Positions 34,077 through 45,680 of a stretch of 64,000 nt of DNA are shown piece after piece; the stretch's first letter is position 1; each line of letters opens with the position of its first letter. The translations under genes and the position numbers were made by a program. The notes beneath the pieces are model-generated. The model searched no databases and was not told the origin of the DNA. It saw nothing but the letters and a program-made list of their open reading frames with translations. The DNA is from Holacanthus passer (taxonomy: Eukaryota; Chordata; Actinopteri; Pomacanthidae): NCBI GenBank assembly GCA_025331565.1, contig JAFREQ010000091.1, positions 380,001 to 444,000 on the forward strand. Direction: 5' to 3'.

Positions 34077-35609
34077 GTAAGGTTAGGTGCAAATGTTCTG
34101 TATTATTATAATATTACAATAACAGCCCCCTGAAAGCAGTCAGCCTCAGGGACACTACAGTGTTTCTTATTCTGATAGAATTGGGCCACATGGCATTCAC
34201 AGTACAGAACAATAAAAGACATTGAATTGATGCTCTGTAACTCACAATATAATTTTACATGTATGGAGGCCGAGCCCTCCCTCAGGTCTGATCATAGAAT
34301 CGCCCTTGCCCCCAGGGCTATACTAAACAGAACCCAACAGGTTACTTTCACTGAGACACAGGAGATAGAAAATGTGCAAGGAAAGAGATAACATTGCCAA
34401 GCATGGTGATGTAAAACTAGGATGAGAAATGAGGGGGTCTGAAACTGGGATAAATAAAGTGACTGTACATGTAATTTATCAACATAAAAACTTGTGTTAG
34501 TGTTAACTTACTCAGACTGTATCTGTGTGAGTGGGGTCTCAACTTAATACTTGCTTGGAGCTGCACTGTTTCGATTTTGCATATTTACAATCAGATTGCC
34601 AGTTATCTAGGACCTATCCAGCAAAATACAAGTTGCAAGTACCCAGCTCACCTCTACATCCCATATAGTGCAGAGGAGAAATAACTGACTGTCATACCTG
34701 TAGATGGCATATCAAATTTGGATTGTTTGGTTTGTGCGATTGCGTGTAAGTCATGAGTTCGTGTTACTCTGTCAAACCCTGAATGCACACAGACATTGTG
34801 GCTGCGTGACACAAGGTCACAGCTAGTTAGAAGCCAGTGCAGGCTGCAGGTATCTCACTCCATTACATGCACAAAGACATCATCGTTGCACATTCCAGCC
34901 CATTGCATCCAAACTGCAATTAGTGTGTATCAGCTCAGGGACAGTCATAGTTCTGCTTGAAAAAGTGATGTAGTAGGCCTTCTCGCTCCTATTAGCCGAC
35001 ATGGTCACTTCTCTGTTGCAGCCAGTTGCCAGGTTGGTGCTTCTTATTAGGCGCATGCTCTGATGCTGAACTCAGCCAATGATTTTCCATTCACTCTGCA
35101 TTTGCGAAATTCACTTGCGAAGACAGTGGCGGCTTTATCTTCCCGAGGCAAGTGGTGTTCGTGAGAACTGTATCACATCTCCCCCATCTTTATTTTAGTG
35201 GAAATACAAGCATCAGCAGCAGGGCTGTACCTGAATGCCATTACTTAGGATTGATTATGGCCTCAAGACCACTTCTCTGTGAGCTCGAGTTTTTCAGATT
35301 CTTGGCCATTATCGGTTGTTGGGTTGCTTGTTTTCTAGACTAGAATTTCTAAGCAATTGTATGCTCTGCTATCTGGTCTACCCAAAAACGTTATATATCA
35401 ATTATATATCAATTGCAATTTCTTAAGAACTCTGGTGTCCAAGTGTTGATGAGGACCTGAAAGAGAGAACATATTACACCTATTCTAAAATTCGTAGAAT
35501 GTTTGCCTGTCATTTTCCGATTGATTTTCCAATTGACCAGGAAGACCCCTCAGGTCCTCTGGCACAAGTCTCTTTGATGAGGCAGCTTTTAGTTTTTATG
35601 CTTAGAGCT
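34077..35609. other. No firm gene; one possible terminal exon
   Basis: Mostly unremarkable sequence. A strong acceptor CCCCCATCTTTATTTTAG at 35181-35198 is followed in phase 1 by 15 sense codons (EIQASAAGLYLNAIT) and TAG, a possible end for the candidate gene upstream. No AATAAA closely follows. Confidence 0.25.
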
Positions 35610-35951
35610 GTTGGAACAGTCAGCTGAAAGTATTGATATATTTAAATGTAAACTTAAAATTCAAAAACCCCGAACTGGCTTTAGATTAAAATGTTTTATA
35701 GACATTATTTATTTTCTATATTGGATTATATTCATGTTTTTGAAATGTTCTGTTCCGTCTTATAGATTTTATTTGTCATTATCTTTCATCTGTTTTATTT
35801 CATTTACTTTTATTTTTTTAGATTTATTATTACATTTGTAATAGGCTACTCACTTTTATTTATTGTGTGCATTAGTCTCAAACTGCTGCTGTTTGTCATC
35901 TGTAACGCACTTTAAATACCTGTGCAAAAGTTGCTATACAATGAAAGTTTG
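35610..35951 (+). mobile_element. Non-LTR retrotransposon 3' remnant
   Basis: A frame beginning LLEQSAESIDIFKCKLK resembles the end of fish LINE reverse-transcriptase proteins, where a conserved serine-phe-lysine segment precedes the stop. It is followed by AT-rich sequence and GTAACGCACTTTAAATACC, then GTTGCTATACAATGAAAGTTT. These resemble the AAGCACTTTG...GTGCTATACAAATAAA tail found in CR1/Rex-type elements. The 5' part is absent. Confidence 0.45.
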
Positions 35952-36904
35952 ACTGGTAGCTTGATAATTTGATGACATGAGGACATGAACACATTGAGGT
36001 AAACAGCCTTCATCAAGAGCCTGGTGCTCAAGTTCAAATCAAAGCAAAAAAGCTTTTAACCCCTCCTTATTAATTGCATTTACATTTAAGTTGCCATGCA
36101 TATGACATGACATCACTTTCAATGCACTTACTGTACCTTTTCTGTAGGTTATGACTTCATTGATTCAAAAAGCTTCTTAATTTACAATGTAGCAATTCTA
36201 TCACAACTCTATCACTCTCATCCTGTCCTTTGCTTTTTTCCCACAATAAGTTAAGTAATTTCACTGGTTTCAATAGGGGATGGCTGTGATGACTGTGTGC
36301 CCTCCATTCATTCATCAACAATTTGAAGAGACTGTTTCCATTTCCTTTATATTCAAAATGCATATTACTATTCAATTCAGTTCAAGGTTAGTGTTGTTAC
36401 TGCTGTTGGTATGGCATATAGTAATGAAAAAATAATCTCTCCTTTCCAGGCAGAAAATAAATAAATAACAAGAGTGAGAGATTTGTTACAGAGTGGAGGT
36501 GAGGTTGATGTTAGGACACTCAGTGGAAGTTACTTTTGTCCTGCTAATATAACGAAAGCCGGAGAGCAAACATTTGATTTTAGGACTGGCTTGTGTCCAC
36601 AGCTGAAGTGGTCACAGTCTGTCTGTTTGTGTCTGCACAGAAATGAATATGTTGGTGCAAGTGATTACTGTTTACAAATGTGTTCATAAATGTACAATGT
36701 GGTATTTCTATGTTAATGTTGATTTGTTAATGTGTCGGGAACTGATGTGCAAAAACAGGATGGCAGTCAGATCAATGAGAGAGGAAGAAGAGTAGCAGAG
36801 AAGAGGTCTGTCTACAGGTCATGCAGGACCATGCTTGACCATATTAATGATGTGAACTGAGGTGAACCCCTTTGGTTTTGGTTGCTGTTATGGCCTGATT
36901 CCAC
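35952..36904. other. No gene seen
   Basis: Two good acceptors (about 36146 and 36449) are not followed by open segments with donors. Nothing else is recognisable. Confidence 0.4.
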
Positions 36905-37085
36905 TGGGGCACGGCTGCGTCACGTTCCAGCTGTGACGCGGCCAATTCCTGTGATTCCACCAGACGCTCCGCGGTGCGTTTCAAAAGTGTCCCAGAAGCG
37001 TCTCTCCGCTCTGCTCCGCTTAAAATAGGCGTCTAGTCTATTTTTGACAGAAGCTGTGTCAAGCTGCATGGAGCAGATTGAGCCG
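36905..37085. other. CpG-dense patch, possible DNA-transposon fragment
   Basis: The words GGCACGGCTGCGTCACG, CTGTGACGCGGCC and CTCCGCGGTGCG give many CpG sites in a CpG-poor setting. An imperfect inverted pairing GCTGCGTCACG with CTGTGACGCGG is visible. The lead GGCCTGATTCCACTGG resembles the edge of a fish DNA transposon, but no matching second end was found. A small CpG island is the alternative. Confidence 0.35.
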
Positions 37086-38012
37086 GGCAGGAAGTGAGAC
37101 CCTTGGCTAACAGTGACAGTAAGCACTTGAAACCTTGGTACAGGGGCTCAGTTTCTGAGTCTCAGCTGGAATTGACACTGACACTTTTTTCATCCCAGCT
37201 CCGTCCTCATGAGCAGGCTCTGGTCTGGCTGCTGTGTCTGCCCAAACAATCTTAAAAGGGCTTTTTTCCACAGGCCATAAGCTTGTCATGTATTAATTAG
37301 AATTACATCTCAGAGACCTACTGTAACTCCGATAGTGGTGTATTTGCGCTCTCTCGTGGGTTGGCACTGGGGCTGTCCAGCTGTGTGTGTGTGTGCAGTG
37401 AATTGTGGCAACTTCTCTCTGTGACCAGCAAACCTCCAGGTGCTTTTTTTCACAAATTAAAAAAACAAAAACAAAACTCAAACAGAACAACCAAGGAAAA
37501 ACCCAGGGCTGTCATTTTGAAAATGCACCCCCTGGATTTTAATAACGTTGATGTTTTTTGTGTTAGTGTGCTGGATCAATAGTTGTCAGCAGTTACTACT
37601 TTGGATAGAAAATACAGCATTTGATTTTATTCTCCGATAAGAGTGACTGTATTGTGTATTATGTTCTTAAGTCTGTCCTGCTTTTTACCTGCAAGTGATA
37701 AATTAGTGGTGGCCCTGACACGTCACCTACAGGTCGGGGACTCAGGAGTGTTGCTTTCTTGTGTCTTGTGCTAATGAGTCACATGGTCTGAATGAAGTTC
37801 GCAATATATCAGGGTTAACACTTTTCACTTGTGTGAATATGAACAGCAGCAACTGAAAAAGAATTTTGCATAAGGATCATGATGCAACTGTTGCTGCTGC
37901 CCCTCACATTTCAATTAACACTGCTCAACAGTGTTATGAAATAAAATTGAAAAAGTGTTTGATGACTAATGAACATTTTAATCCTTAATACTAGTAGCTG
38001 TAGTTTTTCTTT
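37086..38012. other. No gene seen
   Basis: Apparently unique sequence; no splice-flanked frame or repeat signature. Confidence 0.4.
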
Positions 38013-38044
38013 CTATCCATCTATCTATCTAGCTATCTATCTAT
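38013..38044. repeat. (CTAT)n microsatellite
   Basis: About eight CTAT units with one GC interruption. Confidence 0.85.
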
Positions 38045-40617
38045 GTGTGCATTTTGACAAATGTCTCAAACCATCGATCAACGTATTCTAAACAGCGAGG
38101 AGATAAGGATATATCAAGAATGAAGCTCAGTTTCTCTTTCTTTCAATGGAGAAAGTTGAATTAAGATGAGAGAGAGAGCAGCAGGCTGGTGAGAAGCTTT
38201 TAACCTGTGTAATGAGTACATTCTGCATGACTTCAGAAATGTTTCCAACTAACTCTCCCTCTTTTCTCCACCTTTCTCTCTGTGACTCCATTCTGTCCAT
38301 CACTCATGACCCCTCACTTCCTCCCTCCCCCTGCTCTCTCCCAATCCACCTATCCACTCCCATGCTCAGCCATCAGCTCGCAGGGAAATTATGGGATGTC
38401 AGAAGAGTGGTCGGGAGAATGAGGAAGAGAAAAAAAGGGGCACACCAAGAAAAGAAAATAAGACAGGTGATGGCTCAAAGAAGAAGTCATCTATCTTCTG
38501 ACCATAACGTCAATTTCTTATTTGTTGTTGAACACAAGAAAACAAGGTGTGATATCAACAGAAAGATGACAGATGAAGAAACAGATGTAGCTTCCACCTC
38601 TCCCTCCTGAATAACAACAGGTTTTTGAGGCTGGAGGGCAAGCATCTGGATGTACTGATGTTCCTCAGCCTCTGTTGATTTTACAGGGCCCTTGTAGAAC
38701 TGCCAAAATACTGCATGGTAAGAAAGGTTTTCTTTCGTTTTTTATTTTTTTCCCCCTGGCCTCATTTTTACTGGCAAAGCGATGTACTGAAACATATGTA
38801 TACAACAAACAATTGCCTGTTCTCTTTTCTGACTGTCCTGATTATGGTGGCCACAGAGAATCAGCTCAAACTGGGTTGTACTCTTTGTCCTGTTTCCCTC
38901 ATTATCATTCCACGCACAAGAACATGGTCTATCACAGCTGAATCTGCAATTACTGCTCTTGTTCGTGCTCTTCCTCCTCATCCACCGCCTCTTACGCATA
39001 CCCTTCCTCCTGTGCTCTCGGGTTGTTTCCATCCATTGATGGTATCAACATATCACCTGTGCCACCTGTGCACTCTGAACCGGTTCATGTTCTATTCAAT
39101 TGATTTAATCACATCACATGAGTCGCTGTGTGTAAATGATGACAACTGTGATGTAGCTGTGTTTAATTTCTGCCATCTGTAAAAAGTGTTTTAGTCAGTG
39201 AGGATGTGTTTCGAGTTTTGTAAAAGAGAGATCTGCAAATTGTGTCTGACTACATCAACAGTGTTTAAGGTTTTTTTGTGTCAGTTCAATAAATGGGTTT
39301 AAGCCACTGATCATTTGAATCAGAGAATTTCAGCTAGTGTTTTAGCAATTGTGAAAAACTGTAAATGACTAGAAATCTCCAAAGGGCAACTTTTTATCTC
39401 ACCAACACTAGTTTTAACTCTAAAGCTGGTTTTATGCATATACCAAACTTTTTAAACACGCCTCTAATTTTACATTTCAACGTCATTGATGTTAGAATAA
39501 GCCACAACTCACAGTAGTGATACGTAGTGTAATGCTGCCTGTTGCCATTGTCTTGGTAGTGCATTTTGGTTGTGAGTTGAACTGATGTGTTCAGCTGCAT
39601 GTTGGTCAAGAGGACTGTGTGAAGAGTTTGGAAAAAAATTCACAGTCACAGAGAAATGTGAGTTAGTGATTGTAGAAAAAAAATGTAATAAGCATCTTAC
39701 GTTCAGCAACACTCTGTCTCTGTCAGTGATGTCATCTGATGTGACTGGTCCCTGGTATTTATGCACTAAATTCATCTACAATCCACTGAGAATTAGACAA
39801 GAAGCAGCAACAAAACTGAGAGAAAGTACAAAAACACGCAGGCAGCACAGAGACATTTCTAAAAGTATAAGCTTATGTAACGTTATCGAGTGCTGTGGAT
39901 TTTAGATGCTACATTAAATTACCTTCAGTCGTCTGTCTGTCATGTTGCTGTTGCGAACAATGAGCAGTTTCAGATTTATGTCGACAGTCAACCATCTTAT
40001 CTTCCTCTAAATGTTCAATTAAAGAAATATCTCGACATTATCTGATGCTCTTCTCTCGAGACAAACCCAGACAGTGAACAGTGTTTTAGTGAGCAGGTGA
40101 GTGGAGAGTTCAGGTAGCTGCCGTACTGCTGATGCTAATGCTGGACGAGCAGGAATGACAGAGAAAGAGCTTTTCAGTTTACCTCAGGACACACAACAAA
40201 GATGGCCTCCTGAAAATGTTTACAAGACATAAAAGCTTTAAATGCTTGACAATAACTTGACTAATATACATTTTTGTCAATAGACCAAGAGGAAGACTAA
40301 AAACCAGATGCCAAAATTAATACTATTAACTGACAGCAGTGTCCACATACTTATGTCCATATGGTGTCCAGGTAGTGTATATACGATATTTTATGTATAT
40401 TAAAGTTCTTTCATGCTTGCTCCAAAGTTTGCTTTGAATTAGTTTGACAGTTGCACAAAGCAGGCCCACAGCCTGGACCGTCTCTGACGGGTTTAGATGA
40501 ATTGTAACTAAGGTTAGATTAGGATTCAGCATTAAGTGGTTATGGATCATCTCAGGCCTGAGGCAACCAATGCCAGGAAATGCACCCAGCAGCCAAGCAC
40601 TAACAACGTGTGGCTGG

Positions 40618-40621
<4 letters not shown>
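38045..40621. other. No firm gene; pyrimidine-rich segment
   Basis: 38240-38380 is pyrimidine-rich and leads to CAG at 38382 with an open frame (KLWDVRRVVGRMRKRKK) and a GTGATG donor near 38467. At 38687-38717 a 31-base segment has both a TTTTACAG acceptor and a GTAAGA donor. Neither is supported by homology I can recognise. Confidence 0.3.

Positions 40622-40669
<48 letters not shown>
40622..40669. repeat. (GT)n microsatellite
   Basis: An almost perfect GT array of about 22 units, the longest dinucleotide array in the window. Confidence 0.9.
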
Positions 40670-40670
<1 letters not shown>

Positions 40671-43194
40671 TGCATTACACTGGGGTGAAGACTTGGAAAA
40701 GAACTATAATTAAAGTTAAAGTCAGGTAACTAGTCTGCTGAATGACAGATCCTAATTAGCTGCACACAGACACACTTAGGCACAGCCCAGACACCCTCAC
40801 ACACACACACCCTGTGGCTACATCTGTCTTCCAGTCCTTATCTCCAGGTTAAAACTGAGCTATATTATTCAGCTTATAAACCAAGGTGGTGTTTGTTGTT
40901 GTTTTGGGATTTCTCTCCTTTCTTCTTTCTTCCTCGGGCTAAATGCAGTTCTGTAGTTAAATTGTTTTCAATTGTCTCCAGTGTGGATGTCTGGTGATCA
41001 TAAGCAGGGTAATCTGCATTTCTCTGCCAGACATGCTGATAGCACTGTGTCTTTCCTGCTCAGCCAACCTCTTTCTGTTTCTGTGCAGGGGGTTTAATGA
41101 AACAACTAGAAAACTATGAGGATAATTTGCTTATAAATGAAAAGTAGAGGGGAAAGAAACATACACATGGAAACTGAATTATTGGACAGATGTTGAAATA
41201 CATTTTATAATGTATTTCTGTGTGCTGCGTGTGCACAAAAATGTGCTTAACCTCATCTGCAAGCGTTTGGTGAGGGCTGGAATCAGAGGGTTTGATTCAG
41301 TATCTACAAAATAACCAAATTAGACATGAAATTTTAACCTTTTTGTTTGGAGATGAGATAACATTTAGGAACAAGACAAGTCAAAAGCCCTGCTGGCATC
41401 CATCAAAGGCTCAGATACGCTGGTGACGAGGGCTGGCTCTAGACAACAAGGGGCCTTGTCAAGATTGTCTTTGTCTGGAACTGAGAACGATGAAATAAAA
41501 CTATACACTATATACATAGTTCATTGTGCTGTAGTAAGTATATATAACTATATAAAATGGTTAATTGTTTTATGAGGACAACATGACAAATGGGCATAAT
41601 CCTTGTATGGCATTAATGCATAAAGCATACATTTGCAGTAAACATGACGTCATTCAATAGATGTTCATTAAGACCTTAAATCGAAGGTTTCAGCAACATT
41701 CTCAAGGCACAAAGTCTTTCTACTGCCAACAAAAAAATAGGGTGGCACAACACTTGATGATAGGCATGTTAACAGAAAAACAACACAACCCAGCCAACAC
41801 TCAACCGCAGTCATCCGATTCAAAATAATCTAAAACAAAGCTCGCTCAATACATTAGAAAAAATAATACAGTTTATGTCAGGTGGGAATGAGTCTTTACA
41901 CCAACAGCATGAAAGAAACTCACATTCTATTATACACACGTTATCTGTAATTCCTCCAATAATTTACAAATTGTTGTGAGTGCACAAACAGATTATTTTT
42001 CTAGTTCATAGAGGAAAGGTTGCCAGTGTCCTTTAAGTGGAACTGCCAGAATGACTGGAGGGTTTTAACTATGCTTCATGGGCTCCCAACTACCCATGAC
42101 AAGAGGCCAAATGGGTCAAACAATAAAAACAGATTCCAGGTTGATACTCAATTAGCTACAATACTGTCAGCTCAGGGAGTGGCAGAGGTCACACAAGTGT
42201 CACACTTATCTCCTGGTTCATTTGGAATGCATACAACAAACCAATAGGCAACTTCATAGACAATAGGCGACTTGAGATTTTTAGGTTTTCACTGATTCAG
42301 GCTTCTCGCAAACGTGCACTTTGAGATGTGGAGGCAACAGGCCAAATCATTCAAGTTAGGGATTACAATAGATAAACTGCTGCTTGGCAGGTTGGGTGTA
42401 TGCTGGCGAGAGGCTTGCTAAGATTTATTTAAGGTCTATTCATGAGTTTTATCATATTTTAAAATTTGCTGAAAGTTACAAAACTTCAAACTAGAACTCT
42501 TTCAAATGATGTTCAGCCTCATAAACTTCACTTGATACAGAGCAAATAAGAAGTCCCACAACCACATTTTAGACTTTGATATATGGAACCATGCTACAAA
42601 CACCAACACACTGATTCATCTTTAAGTTTAAGCTGTCCGGTCTGTAATCTGCTGTAATGAGCCAGTTAACTCTCACCATTTCCACAGCTCCCTTTATGAT
42701 TCTGTAGTAAAAACAGAACAGTTTCATTTTCTCATTATTTCTGTGTCGACTGTATATATTAAACCATCATTCACATTAACTGGATTAGCTCAGCTTGGCT
42801 TGATTTAATTGTCGCCCATTCAAAAGTTGTTGAATCTGGACCAAAGCGGTGGGTTAACAGGCCACCATTGCCTTTTCCATAACCACCCACTAGTTTGGCT
42901 ATAAAAGTGGCATAAAGGTGGCTTTAGAGGAGAGATCAGAGGGTTATCAATAGAAATCATCTTCTGGGGACCATGAATATAAAAGCAAACTTTATGGAAA
43001 TATAGGACATAGGAGTTCATCCTAATAACAGAAAGCCAATAAAGTTGGTTCCCTGAGTCAAACACAGAATACAAGCGTGGGCTTTCACAGCTGACTTTGT
43101 CTTTATTGAAAGCTATACTACTCTAACAACCTCAGTCATAAAACTGTCAACTTTTACAAAATGCCACTGGAATAATAATGCAAACTAGAAAATT
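40670..43194. other. No firm gene seen
   Basis: Unremarkable sequence. A very good acceptor at about 41071-41088 (CTTTCTGTTTCTGTGCAG) is followed by an 18-codon open segment and TAG. No donor follows, so it could only be a terminal exon. Confidence 0.35.
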
Positions 43195-43360
43195 ACACCC
43201 AGTTTGACCTCCCCTTATGTGCGAGCCGCATTGGATTTGAGTGCCTCCGCTCATGTATAAATCATTACACGGGCTCGCAGCATCATATCTATCCAACCTC
43301 ATCATCTCTTATGTATCCCCTTGTGCCCTCCGCTGGCAGGATGCTGCTTAACTTACTCTT
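43195..43360. other. Candidate conserved non-coding block
   Basis: Complex sequence with CpG words (GTGCGAGCCGCATTGG, CGGGCTCGCAGCATC) and no repeat or coding signature, standing out from AT-rich flanks. The inference rests on composition alone. Confidence 0.25.
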
Positions 43361-43639
43361 CCCAGAATTATGAGTGTTTTCCTACCATGTCTCCAGCTAG
43401 TTACATAACTTTTCTTTTTCAATCAAGGGATCTACTTCACTTGAAGCTTTCAAATCAAAACTGACCAATTCAGAATCTTAATGTCATTTGACCAAATATA
43501 TATGTTCCAGTCGAGTAGAAATTGTCTCACTGTTTTAACGTAGGCAGTGTGAGGCTGCACCTCGTCCTCTCTCTATTATGCCACTGTCAGCTGTCTGTGT
43601 GAGTTTCTACATGGTTGAATATGTATATGTCTGTGTGTG

Positions 43640-43898
43640 CACAGTTAAGCTGTCTGTTGGCATTTTCTCTGTTTCATGGACCTGTCTCACGCAGTGACTT
43701 CACCTGGCAGTGGAAACCTGTACTACCTGCCAATTTTCCATCGTCCCGCATCATCATGTTCCTCGCTGTGTTTTGCTTTGTAATCGCATTAATGCATTGT
43801 CCACCGCCTAATGCCTGTTCAGCCGGCCTGGTGGGGATCCCCTCTATGGATTTGATGGCTGATGTACTGGTACTGTATAACAGGCATTTTTTTTTCAG
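43640..43898. other. Candidate conserved non-coding block
   Basis: A complex, balanced-composition stretch that includes TTTGTAATCGCATTAATGC, a pair of homeodomain/POU-like sites. It lies inside an unbroken 145-codon frame (43615-44052) that has several cysteines but no family signature I recognise. Confidence 0.28.
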
Positions 43899-43995
43899 CA
43901 CTAGCCGCTACAGTTGCATTGCATTTTACATAATGCAGAGGACACTGAATCATAGGCTCAGTATTATCAGACAACAGTGTTGGGAGAAGCATGAG
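43899..43995 (+). CDS. Candidate isolated exon, unrecognised
   Basis: A T-rich acceptor (CATTTTTTTTTCAG) is followed by 97 bases open in only one frame and then by GAG/GTGAGA, a good donor. The frame (one leading base, then TSRYSCIAFYIMQRTLN, HRLSIIRQQCWEKHE) ends in phase 0. It does not match the phase of the candidate exons at 31-34 kb, and I recognise no domain. A chance pairing of splice-like sites is as likely as a real exon. Confidence 0.22.
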
Positions 43996-44689
43996 GTGAG
44001 AAACTCAAATGGAACTTTGGTACCTGCCACTAATAACAACAGGTGTCACTAAATCAACAAGTCCTGAAAGCAATATGGTGTAGAAGAAGGTGTTTGTGTG
44101 TTTCCCCTGATCATGTTGTGTGTACAGAATAGACCAAACAAAAAAAAACCCCCAAAAATCACAGGATACTACAATTCACAAAATTTTGTATTAATGTCCA
44201 CAATCCCCACACAGTTTACCTGAAAGACTGTTGATTCCCTGACTTCTCCTCTGGTGCAGCCATCTGATGGGTTGCCATGTATAGACATTCATGTCCAACT
44301 CAGGATGAATTTCAATTGCTTTGCTGATCCCTATCGGCACCCTAGCACTATCACCAGGGTCCAAATTTTAAACTGTCTCAATCTTTCATTGATTTAAGGC
44401 GGTGCTGCGGATGACTAATCCCTCCCACCCCTCACATAAACTCTTTGAGTCACTCCCCTGTGACCAAACTAACCAAAGCCTCACTCCTTAAGAACACCTC
44501 TACTTGCTTGTTATCTTTATATATATTTTTCTATTGCTTTGCACCAAGACACCAATGCAAATTCCTTGTCTGTGAAGATTCTTATTCTGATTCTTCGGTT
44601 TAAGGCCAAATACCTGAAAACAACCCACCGACCAGCCTGAGCTGTACTTTGTGTTTAGTGCAAATTTGCAAATGTCAGTATGTTAATAC

Positions 44690-45492
44690 CAGTGGTGGGT
44701 AGTACTGCGTTACATTTACTCCGTTACATGTACTTGAGTATTTTTTTTGATAAATTGTACTTTTAAGAGTAGTTATTTTGCAGAATACTTTTATTCTTAC
44801 TCGAGTAAATTTGTGAGAAAATATATGTACTTTTACTCTGTTACTTTGGGCTACATGCTTGTCGTTACATTAATTTATCTATAAATAAATTGAGATGAGC
44901 TCAGACGCAGCTCTGCAGCTCTCGGCTGAGGGAGACATCCTTAACCAATCACAGCGGCAGCACCGCAGGTGGACGGAGGTGTGCCCCGCCCCTCCACGGC
45001 CCTCCTTCACCTCGCTGTAGCTCAAGAACATGCCAGAAGATGAACCGCCGGCGTCTCACCGAACTAGGCCGGCTTCGGCGCCGGTTACGGTACTTTAATA
45101 AGCCGGCGTAATGTTATATGTCAACATTTCAGCCTCCAGCCGATCACAGTCAGTCAGTTAAAATTTCTGTTTCAGCAATAATATAAATATAAATAACAAC
45201 TTTTGAGATCATACACTGTCAAATTTGATGTTACTGTTTAGCTTCAAGCTAAACTCCTTTGAGGAACAGGTCAATGTCTCAGCTGATGTCAGTGGAAACA
45301 GTTTTTGTTTTTGAAGTAAGAAATTGCATCTGAAGTTACTCACTACTTGAGTAGTTCTTTTACGAGGTACCTTTTTTACTCTTACTCAAGTACTTATTTT
45401 TATGAGTACTTTTACTTCTACTTGATTCATTATATTATAAAGTAACAGTACTTTTACTTGAGTACTGTTGTTGTTTACTCTACCCACCACTG
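44690..45492 (+). mobile_element. Non-autonomous hAT-type transposon N2
   Basis: The ends CAGTGGTGGG and CCCACCACTG form a perfect 10-bp inverted repeat. They are flanked by perfect 8-bp direct repeats GTTAATAC at 44682-44689 and 45493-45500, diagnostic of the hAT superfamily. Subterminal DNA is full of TACTTGAGTA, TACTCAAGTA and CTTTTACT words on both sides. The 803-bp element lacks a transposase but has a GC-rich centre unlike its AT-rich arms, which looks like a remnant of the parental promoter and first codons. It sits within repeat R copy 3. Confidence 0.92.
44930..45032 (+). promoter_or_regulatory. Promoter-like centre retained in hAT element N2
   Basis: Within an AT-rich transposon this GC-rich block carries CCAAT (44945-44949) in the context AACCAATCACAGCGGC, and a GC box CCCCGCCCC (44984-44992). 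An ATG follows at 45030-45032 with an open start reading MPEDEPPASHRTR before losing continuity. I infer the TATA-less promoter and first coding codons of the autonomous parent, kept when the transposase was deleted. Confidence 0.42.
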
Positions 45493-45680
45493 GTTAATAC
45501 GCTAAACTAATATGATGACTGTGGTAAACATTGTACCACACTTTACATCAGCATTTTAAAAGTGTCACAGTTAGCTATATTAGCATGCTGATATTGGCAT
45601 TCAGCTCCAAGCACTGTTGTGTTAAAGTACAGCCTCACAGAGTTGCTAGAATGACTGTAGTCTAGTTTTTGTCATCATTT

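Larger units (their letters stand above)
44255..45680 (+). repeat. Dispersed repeat R, copy 3 (split by hAT-type element)
   Basis: The left part has CAGGATGAATTTCAATTGC and TTTGCTGATCCC, then TGCAAATTTGCAAATGTC, up to 44689. The right part (45493-45680) has TAGCATGCTGATATTGGC, AGCTCCAAGCACTGTTGTG and AGCCTCACAGAGTTGCTAG. It aligns with the two halves of copy 2. The segment 44400-44630 is less clearly repeat-derived. Confidence 0.55.

Noticed and set aside
38382..38467. Additional exon for the candidate secreted gene
   Set aside because: Its acceptor context is purine-containing and the product is extremely basic and low complexity; phase agreement alone is weak.
38687..38717. 31-base micro-exon with good splice sites
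   Set aside because: In the phase required by the exon at 33996-34076 it hits a stop after two codons, and nothing else supports it.
43615..44052. 145-codon plus-strand frame as a single-exon gene
   Set aside because: No family words, no upstream promoter or downstream polyadenylation signal. Only its internal splice-flanked part is kept as a weak exon candidate.
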